IMG/VR virus record: IMGVR_UViG_3300017917_001573
Coordinates: 1-64,000 of that record
Source: a virus
DNA: 64,000 nt
Strand: one strand, 5' to 3'
Shown here: piece by piece, positions 56,101-64,000 of the stretch
Layout of the letters: the number at the start of each line of letters is the position of its first letter
How positions within the stretch are numbered: position 1 is the first letter of the stretch
Made by a program: the position numbers and the translations under genes
The notes under the pieces: model-generated
What the model saw: the letters and a program-made list of their open reading frames with translations, nothing else
What the model was told of the DNA's origin: nothing
Database searches by the model: none

Positions 56101-58227
56101 GAATTTACAGATGCACAAAAGGAATTAACTAAACAATTACTTGTATTCTTGTATAGAATGAGTCAGGTTTCTAATATGGCACTTGAAGTAAATACATTAA
56201 TTGATGCTGTAGCTAAACCTAGAACAACAGTTGAGCAAGCAGAAAATCTAATTGATATATACAACAAATTGAATGATGAAAAAGGAACACTTCCAGAAGA
56301 TTATTCTTTTATTGCACAATTAGAACCACATTTACAAGAACTACTTAAAGAACAAGAATCTACAACTGTTTCTAATACATACATTTTTGATATTCCAAAT
56401 TTCTTTAAAGTAAACCCACATATCAAAGCTGCTGCAAAATCTGTTATTGCAGAATATGATTTTATGTCTAGAAACTTTCCATTCTATTCTTCTAAAATTA
56501 AACAGTTTATTATTGATAATCCAATACTAAGAAAAGTTAGACTTTCTGAAATTCAAACAGATGATAGAATGTTAAAAAGACAAGAGCTTATAAAATTTGT
56601 AATGTCTGCATTTTCTAAATCAAAACAAGTTAAACCTGTATACATCAATAAGACATTGTTTTCTGGTACAGATGCTTTTTACAACATGAGTGCTAAACGT
56701 TTAAAAGCCGCTAAAGAAATACTAAAAGACAATTACTTTTTAAAAGTAATCAATCCTACTTCAAAAGGTATTTTTAAATTAGAATCTAAATTAGCTGAAT
56801 TGTACAACCAAAATGCAATTAAAGAATCTTTTGATGAATTGAGATACCTTAAAGAAGAAATTCAAATTATTCCATATGAAACAAGTATTCAATTAGAAAA
56901 AGAATTAGCTGATTACAATGTTACTGCTGAACTTAAAAAAACACTTATTGAGTATGCTAAAGAAAAAGGTGTATTGGAAACTGTAGACAATATGAACGAT
57001 ATTCAAGAAGGGTATAGAATATTGAATTATACATTTACAAAAATGGATACGTATCAAGAAAATTCATATGCTGATATTATTTTTGAACAAGTTCTTTTAG
57101 ATGATGGTTTAACTAACACTTCTCAATCGTTGACTAGATATATTTCAGATGATATTATGATGAAGTATGCAAAGAATTTTACATCCTTGTTGTCTATAAT
57201 GAACTCTGCAAACGTAGATCATATGTTGGAAGATTTTACATTAGAATTTATGGTTAAACATAAAAACTTATATACAAATCTTAATTTGAGATCATTAGAA
57301 AAAACAAAAACACAATATGTATACGATGATAGTAAGCATCCTAAAGCACTACAAGTACATAGTGGTATGCATTCAGAATTGGGTTTTTATGATGCTAGTT
57401 TTCCAATAAAAGATAAAAATGATGTTAGACTTAATACAGCTAAAAAACTTATTGAGTATGATGGTGCTATTATGAAATTAATTGGACAAGAAGGTGGAAC
57501 ATTGTATTATAGAAAAATTGCTACTTTACCAAAAGGAGAAAATAGAAAGATGTCTTATTCAATGAATGATAAAATGATTTCATATCAACGTTTGATTAAC
57601 ATGGCAGATGAATTATATCTATCCGCCAATGTTGATCCAGAAATGTTTGAGATAGAAGAAAAACTTGCTAATTTATCAGACTATGTTAAAGAAGCTTTTG
57701 ATACTAAACAAATTGATGAAACAAACAACTATTACAAAGCACTAAAGCATTTTGTACAAAATGTGGTTGGAACTAAATTCTCAAACAAAGATACTGTATT
57801 AAACGTATTGAAAAGTGACATTAAGTATACACCAATTGATATTATTGAGTTTGCTAAAGATAAACCTATTATTCCTGTAAAAGAGAATAAAACTACTATT
57901 AAAATAATTAGTACAGAACGACCTGACGATAAAACTAGTGTACAGTTGTTTAACCAATTACGTATTCAATCAAAAGATTTTACATTGTTTAGAGATCCTA
58001 ACATTCAAGGTGGTTATTTAGTGACACATCTAATTAGCGATATTGGAATTAAAAACCCAACTCTTTACGAATATCATATTACAGAATTGGATGTAAAAGG
58101 TGTAACTTTGGAATTGACTCCTGTTAATAGCACAACAGATACATTTAACTTTTCAAATATAGATAAAGTAACTGATATGCTAAACGGAGACAAAGAAACT
58201 ACAATTAAACCATCTTGTAAACTATAA
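50194..58227 (+). CDS. Virion RNA polymerase, giant fusion with N-terminal zinc-peptidase domain, 2677 aa
   Basis: The catalytic signature of single-chain RNA polymerases of the YonO/crAss type is visible: H-G-S-D1675-F-D1677-V-D1679-S, three magnesium-binding Asp after a beta-barrel-like segment (FRIPSTGIHSALPLEIVGF, GIIVPPDVVQKHG). Near the N-terminus, VIRH149-E150-V-F-H153 is a zinc peptidase HExxH motif with a possible third ligand in FEEMLAEKYQDY around residue 187-198. In crAss-like phages this polymerase is thought to enter the cell with the DNA and transcribe early genes. The peptidase part may process cargo. Long helical regions fill the rest. It could use promoters different from those of the host. 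Confidence 0.88.
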   Translation: MSCKVKSIEQKYRDVAPNIANDLQDNYSQTLDLVKQSGLVTFVDGKFVTNKPNELQAYLSTYNKTVDIKDGVVYTNPLQSTMLEGGMLESEALKYAKSILPSLKNNELLFVTSLALNAKFHTDATGAYKNGLVYIASNNGVVGKSVIRHEVFHKIWNEYLSPAEKDSLFNYYNKDFKAKNLFEFEEMLAEKYQDYVSTKKHKSSVIKTIFNKILRFFGLITANTESISKFFDQVDSGVFSIQKDVADNTPRFMKKVVEKMGSVQRYEFGLELVKSFATEAFGKGFATSFVIDGKNKFLNIPSSDITNFRLYSKAVLNHIKTNPAFIQNSKLIGSVFDNPKFADFRELVLKDAKAGETNTVSQKDSLLDAVQKHFDELFADAFGIKPEKLNLTKEELEELENNLIEKDEEETGNLSQEIKDKTNIDGFENSSQRIKVFLSTINVLDNVLDKELDDESKVKYMNAKRVYAALVTAMQYTNKLAKNESFGTQLEKSIQNGRQGSDKKTLDAVLKKLAAIEKSIADRNKSNSSPLYFFNANEALIVNSIYTDTELSKKQKLTNKLYHFDFGMYDNLEIVDVSNDKLKDGQFVVKAYHIATNKIYYALCDGKVSKEPSEFNKAFVERVHKLLVEKKTPLVQKEKSLIESIVSDLTGTVNNDLYTSLTSHFYSIVERNIAFIKSKSEFEKKQILTDEDGEPIDIDIDDIDENTPVEKQRPIRTGKIIKSTGSADIPIQAAKFVNDLNAAILEPQNGLKNAEILLNALKTEYKESDKQAFSLYKAGVIAAFTNAKLKKSYADAYFKAIERKDANSFTKGDLIEFLTLVSKFDKNKGTLDQYINNDELSKKISTPANEIARSIVSGFDIPNAVSKTIGGKKQYKFVRSNTIMRNLKQLESYGNNRVYSKNDVNAENVLPAWASNTNNSYSVNPYVDPTTKSDFKITEHFLVGGDEYKNANGYVNTTPWANLTTKQRHIQVLQYAWGHGKFKEDAHHIFLPQQGDATTAYVAQVPLTFNTRLALERTLMMQAKKLTKEEQIEKLGYSLKKYNFNDIVDFELMDEAVKKVTSKIKNQTFTSMTERCRFLLDPANKNLLDELEKEFEKLILKEVDKEIQFIAQNKYHFTDNFFGNDVFATQVKNAKTPEEAANILSKDVDFLRVIKKILYSHSYNGYFINQYLNGDSETYGDAAGTLKRRDSNGSPKESMRISNGTAVNTTGARVKFRAAVVKDINIFGNLEDVAEKEEKEGKELDPNLKKWTSEMLLNELGFTKESDPDLFNEWEGDYKPSDGQGIHIKRRNNEIRRNYGTETNYGRILKPLINDRYTRNGFETPFIGKYSSILLDESVAKVSPIAKQIMDWMEKHNIDELLFDSAIKCGQMDSQYQIDLNDILNDTVPQSHMDSAIVELNNDAYGLQLDPISTATKVTYPSQLFYFPRITQDLKEFKTGVNPIDMYQYMADLIDFRKSVDDRKTKFGDKYNRTVLLNKIKGQLDAKNLMGNDLLQDLLNAFVKQKKGNIAFNLPVFSEFLENAILGGRYKNVVQTKFKGKKNVLVSSVLTNNYGYKFDENTESKIPNLKTYKNDKGEIVSQAVVPKGKYITKSDGKKVWKGLIPEEVQNKMIANQKAGKDILDGVTEQFILFGFRIPSTGIHSALPLEIVGFYDDKGTNGIIVPPDVVQKHGSDFDVDSLFTIALDEFQEDFKVGDTTYRKNTVVGENGSLEDMLKEYAEKPTSELEEYITKAYQNKIASEMKKIFVHKHNAHMMTTTINMQPYKDVIERLYGKKQKITDPSTINGMLKQVEVAMAGVTGTGISASALKFLGYIYEAGENGIPKFNPKVLETISFVSNGQTKVIDQVTIDRDAVKELDGLVNLNIDNIKELGLDALNLDTNTITLFIAMRMVGLDLNQSSKIMTSKLMRYLRDNNLKVNTDMLVTFGITEEAFSDKNIKLDLDALFDPKNKKLFNTDFNWSGSEYDYSEFTDAQKELTKQLLVFLYRMSQVSNMALEVNTLIDAVAKPRTTVEQAENLIDIYNKLNDEKGTLPEDYSFIAQLEPHLQELLKEQESTTVSNTYIFDIPNFFKVNPHIKAAAKSVIAEYDFMSRNFPFYSSKIKQFIIDNPILRKVRLSEIQTDDRMLKRQELIKFVMSAFSKSKQVKPVYINKTLFSGTDAFYNMSAKRLKAAKEILKDNYFLKVINPTSKGIFKLESKLAELYNQNAIKESFDELRYLKEEIQIIPYETSIQLEKELADYNVTAELKKTLIEYAKEKGVLETVDNMNDIQEGYRILNYTFTKMDTYQENSYADIIFEQVLLDDGLTNTSQSLTRYISDDIMMKYAKNFTSLLSIMNSANVDHMLEDFTLEFMVKHKNLYTNLNLRSLEKTKTQYVYDDSKHPKALQVHSGMHSELGFYDASFPIKDKNDVRLNTAKKLIEYDGAIMKLIGQEGGTLYYRKIATLPKGENRKMSYSMNDKMISYQRLINMADELYLSANVDPEMFEIEEKLANLSDYVKEAFDTKQIDETNNYYKALKHFVQNVVGTKFSNKDTVLNVLKSDIKYTPIDIIEFAKDKPIIPVKENKTTIKIISTERPDDKTSVQLFNQLRIQSKDFTLFRDPNIQGGYLVTHLISDIGIKNPTLYEYHITELDVKGVTLELTPVNSTTDTFNFSNIDKVTDMLNGDKETTIKPSCKL

Positions 58228-58232
58228 CAATT

Positions 58233-61200
58233 ATGTGTGGTACAGACGAAGCTAAAGAAAACCTTATTCTACAGGTTCAAAAAATAATTCCAAACTTTAA
58301 ACATTTAAATCCTGCTTTTAAACAAGAGCAGGATTTAATCATTGTTGATCAACGTAATCAATCCGAGTTGTATGCTGCTATTGAAGCATCTAACACAACA
58401 CTATTTCAATTAACCAATATTGAAAATATAATTGGTGAACCACGATTTCATAAACCTGGTAAAGTAGAATTACCTTTAAATCTTACACCAAAAAATATTA
58501 GAAATAGGTACATTCAACTTGAACAACAAAGAGATCCTCAACTTTCAGATGAATTACAAGAAGCATACGATTTAGCAAAAAAGGAATTTGCTGAAAAAGA
58601 ATCATTCGATTATATCGTAGATGGTGATGTAAAACCTATTTATGATAATATGGAAAGTAAAACTGTTCAATCAAGTATAAAAGTATTTCGACACTTGTCC
58701 ATTAAAGAAGGTTCTACACTTGAACCATTACCATTTACAGATAGATTGGCTTCTATATTTGGTGATAGAAAGAAAATGAGTGTTAAAGAAATTATTAATG
58801 AAATGATTCAAAACACCAAAGTAAATGATGCACATGGTTATCACAATATCATGTACAACTTCATTTCAAATCACATTGGTGATTTTGATGTATACATCAA
58901 ACCCTTAAAGAAAACTGTTCGAGGACAATATGTATACAGTATGTCTGGTGAAAGAATTGAACTAAATATAGATGGTGTAAACGAACGTGTTTTTCTACAT
59001 GAACTTATGCATGCTGCTACTGCAAGAATTCTTAGAGTATATGAATCAAATCCTGAACAGTTAACAGCTGATCAAAAGAATGCTATTTCTGAACTACAAA
59101 CTATTTTCTCTGAACTATTGGAACAAAAACCATCTTTGGGTAAACAATATGGTTTTACTAACTTAGATGAATTTATTGCAGAATTCTTTTCAAATGATTC
59201 ATTTAGAGAATCAGTTGGAAATATGAAGTTATCTAAATCTTATAAAATTAGATACAAACTTGCAGAACTAATTGGTAGACTATTGGGTTTCTTAAATTTT
59301 GAACCATATACTAAAAAAGTAGGAGTTGTTGTTATTGATAGAGTATTGATGTTGGCACAAGGTAATTCTGCATACAATACAGATGTAGAAGTAGAACTTC
59401 AATCTATTTCTCAAAATGAAGAATGGGATATACCATTGGATCAAAATGGAAAACAAGAAGATTTCTACGAAAACTCTAATACTAAAGAACGTAGAAAGCG
59501 TATTACTTCTGCAAACAATGGTTTGTTAAATCTAATGGCTAACAAGACCAATACAGAAGATTATTTAGTATCCATCAACTATACAGAAGATGAAATAAAA
59601 AATAATGTTGAAAAAGTAACTACACGTTTTCCTAATAAAAAACTTACACCTACTGCATTTAGAGAAGAACTTAAAAAGTTTTCCAAAATAGATCAGTTGC
59701 AAGGTAGTATTAGAGAGTTATTGATTCAATTTGATATTACTAAACAACAAGAACTAAAAGATAAAGCAGACAGACTAATTGAAGAATTACAACAATTAGA
59801 TCCAGAAAAAGTGGTAGACATGTCTTTTTTAAATAGAGGTAGTGAATTTAACGTTCTGGATGAACTATACAAAAAAATAGGATATACTGGTCAACGTACA
59901 GATGTTCCTGCTGAAAAAAGAAACAATATGAATTTTGGTGTAAAAGTTACATCAAAAACATTAGGTTATATGGGTACACTTGACTTTGTTATTGATAAAC
60001 CAGATGGTTCAGTTTCATTTATAGAAATGAAAACAGGTAACTCTTTTCTTAAAGAAAAATCATTTGTATCTCTTTATTTACATGGTATTGCAGAAGGTGT
60101 TCCTATCAGTAATTTGAACAATGCTCAACTACAATTGATGTGGTATATGTTTTTGTACAAGCTACAAAATCCTAGTAAAACAATTTCAAGTGGTAAAATA
60201 TTGTATGCTAATAGTGGAAAAACAATTGAATCTAGTGATGCTGTATTTGAATTAGAAAATGATGTATTTATCAAATTGATTCATAATTTCTTATTAGATA
60301 CTAAATTCTTAACCGACAATGGTTTTCCACAAGATTTGTATGAAAAATTGGAACAAGAATATATTGCAAATGGTGGTAAATCATTTGATGAATTGTTCAT
60401 GCCTCAAACATACTACAATGATAGTCCTGAAATTGATTTAAATACTTCAACATTATCAGCAGATGATATTATTGAACAAAGTGAAAAAGATATTCTATAT
60501 AATTCAAAAGGTCTACCATTATCGAAAGGTTCCGAAACTATATATAAAGAACAAAAAGAAACACTTGCTAATAAAGCTCTTGTAGTATTGAGAAGATATT
60601 CTTCTGAGGCATTGGATTATTCTAGTGCTAATTCTCCATTTAGATTGTTGTATCAAATGAATGATTGGAACCAATCTACACTTCAAGCCTTTTCTTTGTA
60701 TACAGAAAAGAATAGACAATTATATAGTAAAGAATTAACTGAACGTTTGACTACTGTTGAGAATTTTAGAAAGAAAATCTTTGGTAGTAATATGAAAGGT
60801 TTTGTATGGAATTCTAAAAAAACATATGGTCATTTATTTACGGAACATGTTGTATTAGATAGTGAAGGTAATGAATTGAGAAAAGAAAAACGTTTATTGC
60901 ATGCAAATGAAACTGATCCTGAAAATAAAGCTAGATGGAATAGTTTATCACCACAAGAAAAAGAATTCTTAGATTACTATCATAGACGAATGAAATATTA
61001 TTATCATCCTGAAACAGGTTTGTTTGCACAAAAGAATATCAATGATATTACAATGTCTAAACAAAACATTTCTGATATTGATGTAATAAATAAAACAGTT
61101 CGTTCAACAGACCCTTTTGTATACTACGAAGGTTGGTATCCTAAAGTAGTTTTAAAGGATACGAATGAAATTTCTGAAAACCTAAACATGCAAGGTGCTA

Positions 61201-63083
61201 AAGAAAAAATCAAATCTATTGCAAAAGATATTCGTAACAAATTTCTATTAACAGAAAAGAAATCTGAAGTAGCTTCTCAACCATTGGCATTGTTGTATCT
61301 AGGTTCACCATATGCTCTAAATAATCTAAGTGATATTTATTCAGTGGATCCATTTTATGCACTTTCTGAATTGGAAAATGCTAACTTGTATAAGAAACAC
61401 ATGGAAAAAGTGTTTCACGTAGGTAGAGCATTAACACTAGGTTTTTCTGAAAATACACATACAGATAGATATGGATTGGCTACTAAAACATCAGAAGATA
61501 TTTCAAGATGGTTAAAAGATTGGTTAGATGTAAATGTTTTAAAACTTCGATCTAAAACAGAATTGTCTAGTCCAATTAACTTTGCTAAAAATAAAAAAGA
61601 AGAAGATGGTTCTACTAAACAAAAACAATATGAAGTAAATGTATCAGGTCTTGTAAATACTACAACATCTCTTTCAGCAAATGCATTGATGACATTTCGT
61701 ATATTTGGTGCAGTAGGTAACTTTACTACTTCTCAAATGCTAAACTTTAGAAAACGTATTAGCAACCAAGTTTTAAAATCATTGGGTACAGATGAATCAT
61801 ACTTAGATTATTCTTTTGGTAAAGGTCAAGGATATTTCAAGTCAAATTCTAAAACAGTAGCTTATCTCAAAGATTCTATAACAGGTAACTTAGAGAATAA
61901 TACTATGCATCATTTAGCATTGCTTTGCAATATTCCAGTTGCATTTGATGTATCTGAGAAAATGGATAACCTTGTAAAAAGTAAAAAGTCATCTATTACA
62001 AGTATTTGGGACAAAGCAAAATATTCTATGTTGAATGCATCTGAAAATGCAAACACTGTACATATGTTTAGTGCATACTTACATAACATCAAAGTTAATG
62101 GTACACCTATCATAAACTATTATGATATGTTTGAACAAACAGAAGATGGTCAGTTAGCAGATACAGAACACAATAGAACATTACTACAACAAAAGATTCA
62201 AGAATTTGGTAAAGAAAATGTAGATATTACATTGGTTCCAGGTACAGCAACAGGCAAAGTTGCAACATACTTTGGACCTATCAGGTTTAAACAAAAAATA
62301 TCTTCTGGTGGTGCTACATCTTATATAGATGTTAGAGGTTTAACTACAGAAGAAATTGCAAAAGCTAAAGCTATTTATGACAGAGCGCATGGTGAATACC
62401 GTGATAAAATGGCTATGGAAGTAAATGGTCTTGCTACTATGTTTACTATGTTGCATAGATTCTTCCCTCGTATTCTAAAAAACATTTTTGAACAACGTAA
62501 ATCACTCGCTTCAATGGGTAGATATGAAACTGTATATGATGAACTTTTACAACAAGATGTAAAAGTATGGGTCAATGGTACAGTTGAAGGTTCTCTTAGA
62601 ATGTTTGTAAGTTTATTGATGATGTTTGGTACAAATGGTGGAATTAATGGTGTTAAGAAATATTGGAATACACTAGACATTGAACAAAAGAAACATTTAA
62701 TGGGAGCATTGGTTGGTGTTGCTCAATGGATTGCTGCATATGGAATTTATGTTTTAGCATTCTCTGATGATGATGATGATAACTATATTAAAAAATGGTT
62801 TAAGCGTTATACAGTAGATAACCCACTTCAAGATATTAACCCTAACTCTTTGTTAGAATCAGCTAAATCAGTAACTGTTCCAGTACCAGTAGATATTCTA
62901 CATAGATTTACATCTGGTTCTACAGAAATTATGTTTGCTACAGGAAACTATTTAATTGGTAATGATGAAGAAGCTTTTACTCAACGTGGTGATTTAAGAG
63001 GTTGGAACAACTTTAAGAAAACACTTCCTAATGCATCTTGGGCATTTGACTTAGTAGATAAATTAGAAACTATTGGTGAATAA
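58233..63083 (+). CDS. Giant virion protein with zinc-peptidase and PD-(D/E)XK nuclease domains, 1616 aa
   Basis: Residue 256 starts H-E-L-M-H260 (VFLHELMHAATARIL), with Glu317 in LDEFIAEFF as probable third ligand: a gluzincin-like peptidase. Residues about 565-605 form a PD-(D/E)XK core: GTLD584FVIDKPDGSVSF, then IE598-M-K600-TG. Residues 640-1300 are helical. The last 150 residues have moderately hydrophobic helices (RMFVSLLMMFGTNGG, WIAAYGIYVLAF) and a DDDDD patch. As the last gene of the cargo operon it is likely packaged and might degrade host DNA or trim the ejected complex. Both catalytic centres look intact; activity is inferred. Confidence 0.8.
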   Translation: MCGTDEAKENLILQVQKIIPNFKHLNPAFKQEQDLIIVDQRNQSELYAAIEASNTTLFQLTNIENIIGEPRFHKPGKVELPLNLTPKNIRNRYIQLEQQRDPQLSDELQEAYDLAKKEFAEKESFDYIVDGDVKPIYDNMESKTVQSSIKVFRHLSIKEGSTLEPLPFTDRLASIFGDRKKMSVKEIINEMIQNTKVNDAHGYHNIMYNFISNHIGDFDVYIKPLKKTVRGQYVYSMSGERIELNIDGVNERVFLHELMHAATARILRVYESNPEQLTADQKNAISELQTIFSELLEQKPSLGKQYGFTNLDEFIAEFFSNDSFRESVGNMKLSKSYKIRYKLAELIGRLLGFLNFEPYTKKVGVVVIDRVLMLAQGNSAYNTDVEVELQSISQNEEWDIPLDQNGKQEDFYENSNTKERRKRITSANNGLLNLMANKTNTEDYLVSINYTEDEIKNNVEKVTTRFPNKKLTPTAFREELKKFSKIDQLQGSIRELLIQFDITKQQELKDKADRLIEELQQLDPEKVVDMSFLNRGSEFNVLDELYKKIGYTGQRTDVPAEKRNNMNFGVKVTSKTLGYMGTLDFVIDKPDGSVSFIEMKTGNSFLKEKSFVSLYLHGIAEGVPISNLNNAQLQLMWYMFLYKLQNPSKTISSGKILYANSGKTIESSDAVFELENDVFIKLIHNFLLDTKFLTDNGFPQDLYEKLEQEYIANGGKSFDELFMPQTYYNDSPEIDLNTSTLSADDIIEQSEKDILYNSKGLPLSKGSETIYKEQKETLANKALVVLRRYSSEALDYSSANSPFRLLYQMNDWNQSTLQAFSLYTEKNRQLYSKELTERLTTVENFRKKIFGSNMKGFVWNSKKTYGHLFTEHVVLDSEGNELRKEKRLLHANETDPENKARWNSLSPQEKEFLDYYHRRMKYYYHPETGLFAQKNINDITMSKQNISDIDVINKTVRSTDPFVYYEGWYPKVVLKDTNEISENLNMQGAKEKIKSIAKDIRNKFLLTEKKSEVASQPLALLYLGSPYALNNLSDIYSVDPFYALSELENANLYKKHMEKVFHVGRALTLGFSENTHTDRYGLATKTSEDISRWLKDWLDVNVLKLRSKTELSSPINFAKNKKEEDGSTKQKQYEVNVSGLVNTTTSLSANALMTFRIFGAVGNFTTSQMLNFRKRISNQVLKSLGTDESYLDYSFGKGQGYFKSNSKTVAYLKDSITGNLENNTMHHLALLCNIPVAFDVSEKMDNLVKSKKSSITSIWDKAKYSMLNASENANTVHMFSAYLHNIKVNGTPIINYYDMFEQTEDGQLADTEHNRTLLQQKIQEFGKENVDITLVPGTATGKVATYFGPIRFKQKISSGGATSYIDVRGLTTEEIAKAKAIYDRAHGEYRDKMAMEVNGLATMFTMLHRFFPRILKNIFEQRKSLASMGRYETVYDELLQQDVKVWVNGTVEGSLRMFVSLLMMFGTNGGINGVKKYWNTLDIEQKKHLMGALVGVAQWIAAYGIYVLAFSDDDDDNYIKKWFKRYTVDNPLQDINPNSLLESAKSVTVPVPVDILHRFTSGSTEIMFATGNYLIGNDEEAFTQRGDLRGWNNFKKTLPNASWAFDLVDKLETIGE

Positions 63084-63106
63084 TTTAAAAGTCTGTTGTA
63101 TATTTG
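63073..63106 (+). promoter_or_regulatory. Promoter of the 112-aa gene
   Basis: TATATTTG at 63099-63106 is a perfect -7 element 37 bp before the ATG at 63143. The best -33 candidate, TTG at 63073-63075, lies 23 bp upstream, slightly far. Confidence 0.6.
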
Positions 63107-63142
63107 TATCACTTAAACAAGTAAACATTTAAACTTAAAATA

Positions 63143-63481
63143 ATGGAAGAAAAAGATCAACCAGAAGTACAAATGGAAGAATCTACAATGGTAGAAGAAA
63201 ATCCAACTGCTAATACACCAGAAACAGAAGAAGATCCAATTATTGGTTATAATATTGATGATGCAGCTAGTGTTACACTTTCTGGTAAACAATTTAAATT
63301 GTTTAATGCAGCACTTATGATGAGTCAAACATTGATGCAACAATATGTTCAACAACGTTTGATTAACGAAATGCCAGCTCAACAAGAAATGGATGAAGTT
63401 GTAAAGAATCTGAAAAAGATTGGTAAACTAAAACCCATTCGACAATCAGATACAATTAAAAAATCTGAACCAGTTAATTAA
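63143..63481 (+). CDS. Hypothetical acidic protein, 112 aa
   Basis: An acidic, Glu-rich N-terminus (MEEKDQPEVQMEESTMVEEN), then SVTLSGKQFKLFNAALMMSQ and a helix TLMQQYVQQRLINEM, then a basic tail. It has its own promoter and a bidirectional terminator, and is the last rightward gene before the minus-strand genes. It may be a small regulator or virion accessory. No known family is recognised. Confidence 0.65.
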   Translation: MEEKDQPEVQMEESTMVEENPTANTPETEEDPIIGYNIDDAASVTLSGKQFKLFNAALMMSQTLMQQYVQQRLINEMPAQQEMDEVVKNLKKIGKLKPIRQSDTIKKSEPVN

Positions 63482-63485
63482 TAAA

Positions 63486-63513
63486 AAAGGGAGTTATTAA
63501 ACTCCCTTTTTCT
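63486..63513. terminator. Bidirectional terminator between convergent genes
   Basis: AAAGGGAGT (63486-63494) and ACTCCCTTT (63501-63509) form a 9-bp stem with A-run on one side and T-run on the other, so it can stop transcription from both directions. The minus-strand stop codon (63497-63499) lies in the loop. Confidence 0.85.
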
Positions 63514-63841
63514 TTTTATGAATACTTTGTAATTTGTCCTTCTTATATTGTTGTATCTCTACTTTATTTAATCCGTTGTTAGTATATAAGATTTCTAGTC
63601 TTGCTTGAATATCTGCGATCTCTTTATGTATTTCTTGTATACTAGAAGAAGGATGATTATTCACATACTGAATAATTGCTAAAGCTGTTTCTGAACATTC
63701 TTCGGCAAGTTTCAATAAATCAAATGTACAATCCACTTTTAGTATGTGATTTTCTTTGTCTATCTTAATTTCATCCCAACCTTGTAATTGTCTAAATTTA
63801 TGATTAGGGTTCATTTCTTCACTTTCTTGAGTTATGTTCAT
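63497..63841 (-). CDS. MazG-like nucleotide pyrophosphohydrolase candidate, 114 aa
   Basis: The sequence LLKLAEECSETALAIIQYV followed by EIHKEIADIQARLEIL carries the E-x-x-E ... E-x-x-D metal-binding pattern of all-alpha NTP pyrophosphohydrolases (MazG/dimeric dUTPase superfamily), with about 22 residues between the two halves. Such phage enzymes hydrolyse nucleotides, or, as MazG, may lower alarmone or unwanted dNTP levels. The C-terminus is very basic. It overlaps the preceding minus-strand gene by 23 bp, so the two are translated together. Confidence 0.7.
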   Translation of the reverse strand: MNITQESEEMNPNHKFRQLQGWDEIKIDKENHILKVDCTFDLLKLAEECSETALAIIQYVNNHPSSSIQEIHKEIADIQARLEILYTNNGLNKVEIQQYKKDKLQSIHKKKKGV

Positions 63842-64000
63842 CTTGAATATATTTCTGTTTCATTTTTTCTAAATACAAGATTGCATCCATATGTTCTTCT
63901 TGTGCATGGTTAATCCATTCTACCATACTCAAATCATCTCTATCTAATGTTACACTATATTTAGCAATACCTATTTCAGAACGTTGTTTAAACTTATTTA
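63819..64000 (-). CDS. Partial protein, MazG-related or phage nucleotidase accessory domain
   Basis: The minus frame entering from the right edge gives 59 residues, including IAKYSVTLDRDDLSMVEWIN, HAQEEHMDAILYLEKM and a TGA stop at 63819-63821. The pattern KY-x-V-x-LDR-x-DL ... EW-x-x-HA-x-EE-x-x-DA-x-x-YL is known to me from small phage proteins related to dNTP pyrophosphohydrolases. The start lies outside the window. It overlaps the 114-aa gene by 23 bp, so the two probably form one operon for nucleotide metabolism. Confidence 0.6.
   Translation of the reverse strand, partial: NKFKQRSEIGIAKYSVTLDRDDLSMVEWINHAQEEHMDAILYLEKMKQKYIQDEHNSRK

Noticed and set aside
41294-63083. TAG read as glutamine in the giant late genes
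   Set aside because: All giant frames are open under the standard code and end in TAA, so no recoding is needed here.
1-64000. CRISPR arrays, tRNA genes, insertion sequences and group I introns
   Set aside because: I looked for regularly spaced repeats, cloverleaf-like segments and transposase motifs and found none. The only mobile element supported is the intein.

Overview
The window is a stretch of an AT-rich double-stranded DNA phage genome of the crAss-like type (order Crassvirales), infecting a Bacteroidota host. The family is inferred from gene order and content: an intein-containing terminase large subunit, portal, scaffold-like protein and HK97-type capsid protein, then fibre, lysis and tail-ring genes, and finally a block of giant virion proteins. 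One of these giants carries the D-x-D-x-D signature of the crAss-like virion RNA polymerase. The host phylum is inferred from several promoters of the Bacteroidota type (TTG or TTTG, about 20 bp, TAnnTTTG) and from the near absence of Shine-Dalgarno sites.

Layout. 1-770: two minus-strand genes, the first running off the window. 771-1845: a 1.07 kb region without a gene, between divergent gene blocks. It holds two candidate small-RNA units and a dense set of inverted repeats. 1846-3920: a short early-looking block with an Acb2/Tad1-like cyclic-nucleotide sponge, a RepL-like winged-helix protein, a PhoH ATPase and two unknown genes. 4021-12501: small regulatory or accessory proteins (winged helix, HU/IHF-like, zinc-binding, GroES-like, Dps-like), then terminase and portal. 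12627-18583: scaffold candidate, major capsid protein and three structural proteins. 18647-26238: a repeat-containing fibre, a lysis cassette (amidase, membrane protein with a GAF-like tail, holin, unimolecular spanin), small proteins and two more fibre-like proteins. 26352-27443: a metallophosphoesterase alone between terminators. 27557-63083: about 35 kb of tail-ring, muzzle and giant cargo genes with almost no intergenic space. 63143-64000: one small plus-strand gene converging on two minus-strand genes that look like nucleotide pyrophosphohydrolases.

How the genes work together. Terminase, portal, scaffold and capsid proteins build and fill the head. The ring, muzzle and fibre proteins make a short tail. 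The giant proteins are probably packaged cargo that enters the cell with the DNA: an RNA polymerase to start early transcription, with a helicase, two zinc-peptidase-like domains, a PD-(D/E)XK nuclease domain, and a peptidoglycan-binding and L,D-transpeptidase-like protein for crossing the wall. The lysis cassette releases progeny. The Acb2-like protein would blunt host cyclic-nucleotide defences.

The points most worth following up are the structured, apparently transcribed RNA region at 1409-1740, two in-frame domain cassettes bounded by direct repeats in virion cargo proteins, the intein placed exactly at the terminase Walker B motif, the GroES-like and Acb2-like genes, and the complete absence of TAG stop codons. 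All functional calls rest on motif reading by eye; no database search was run.
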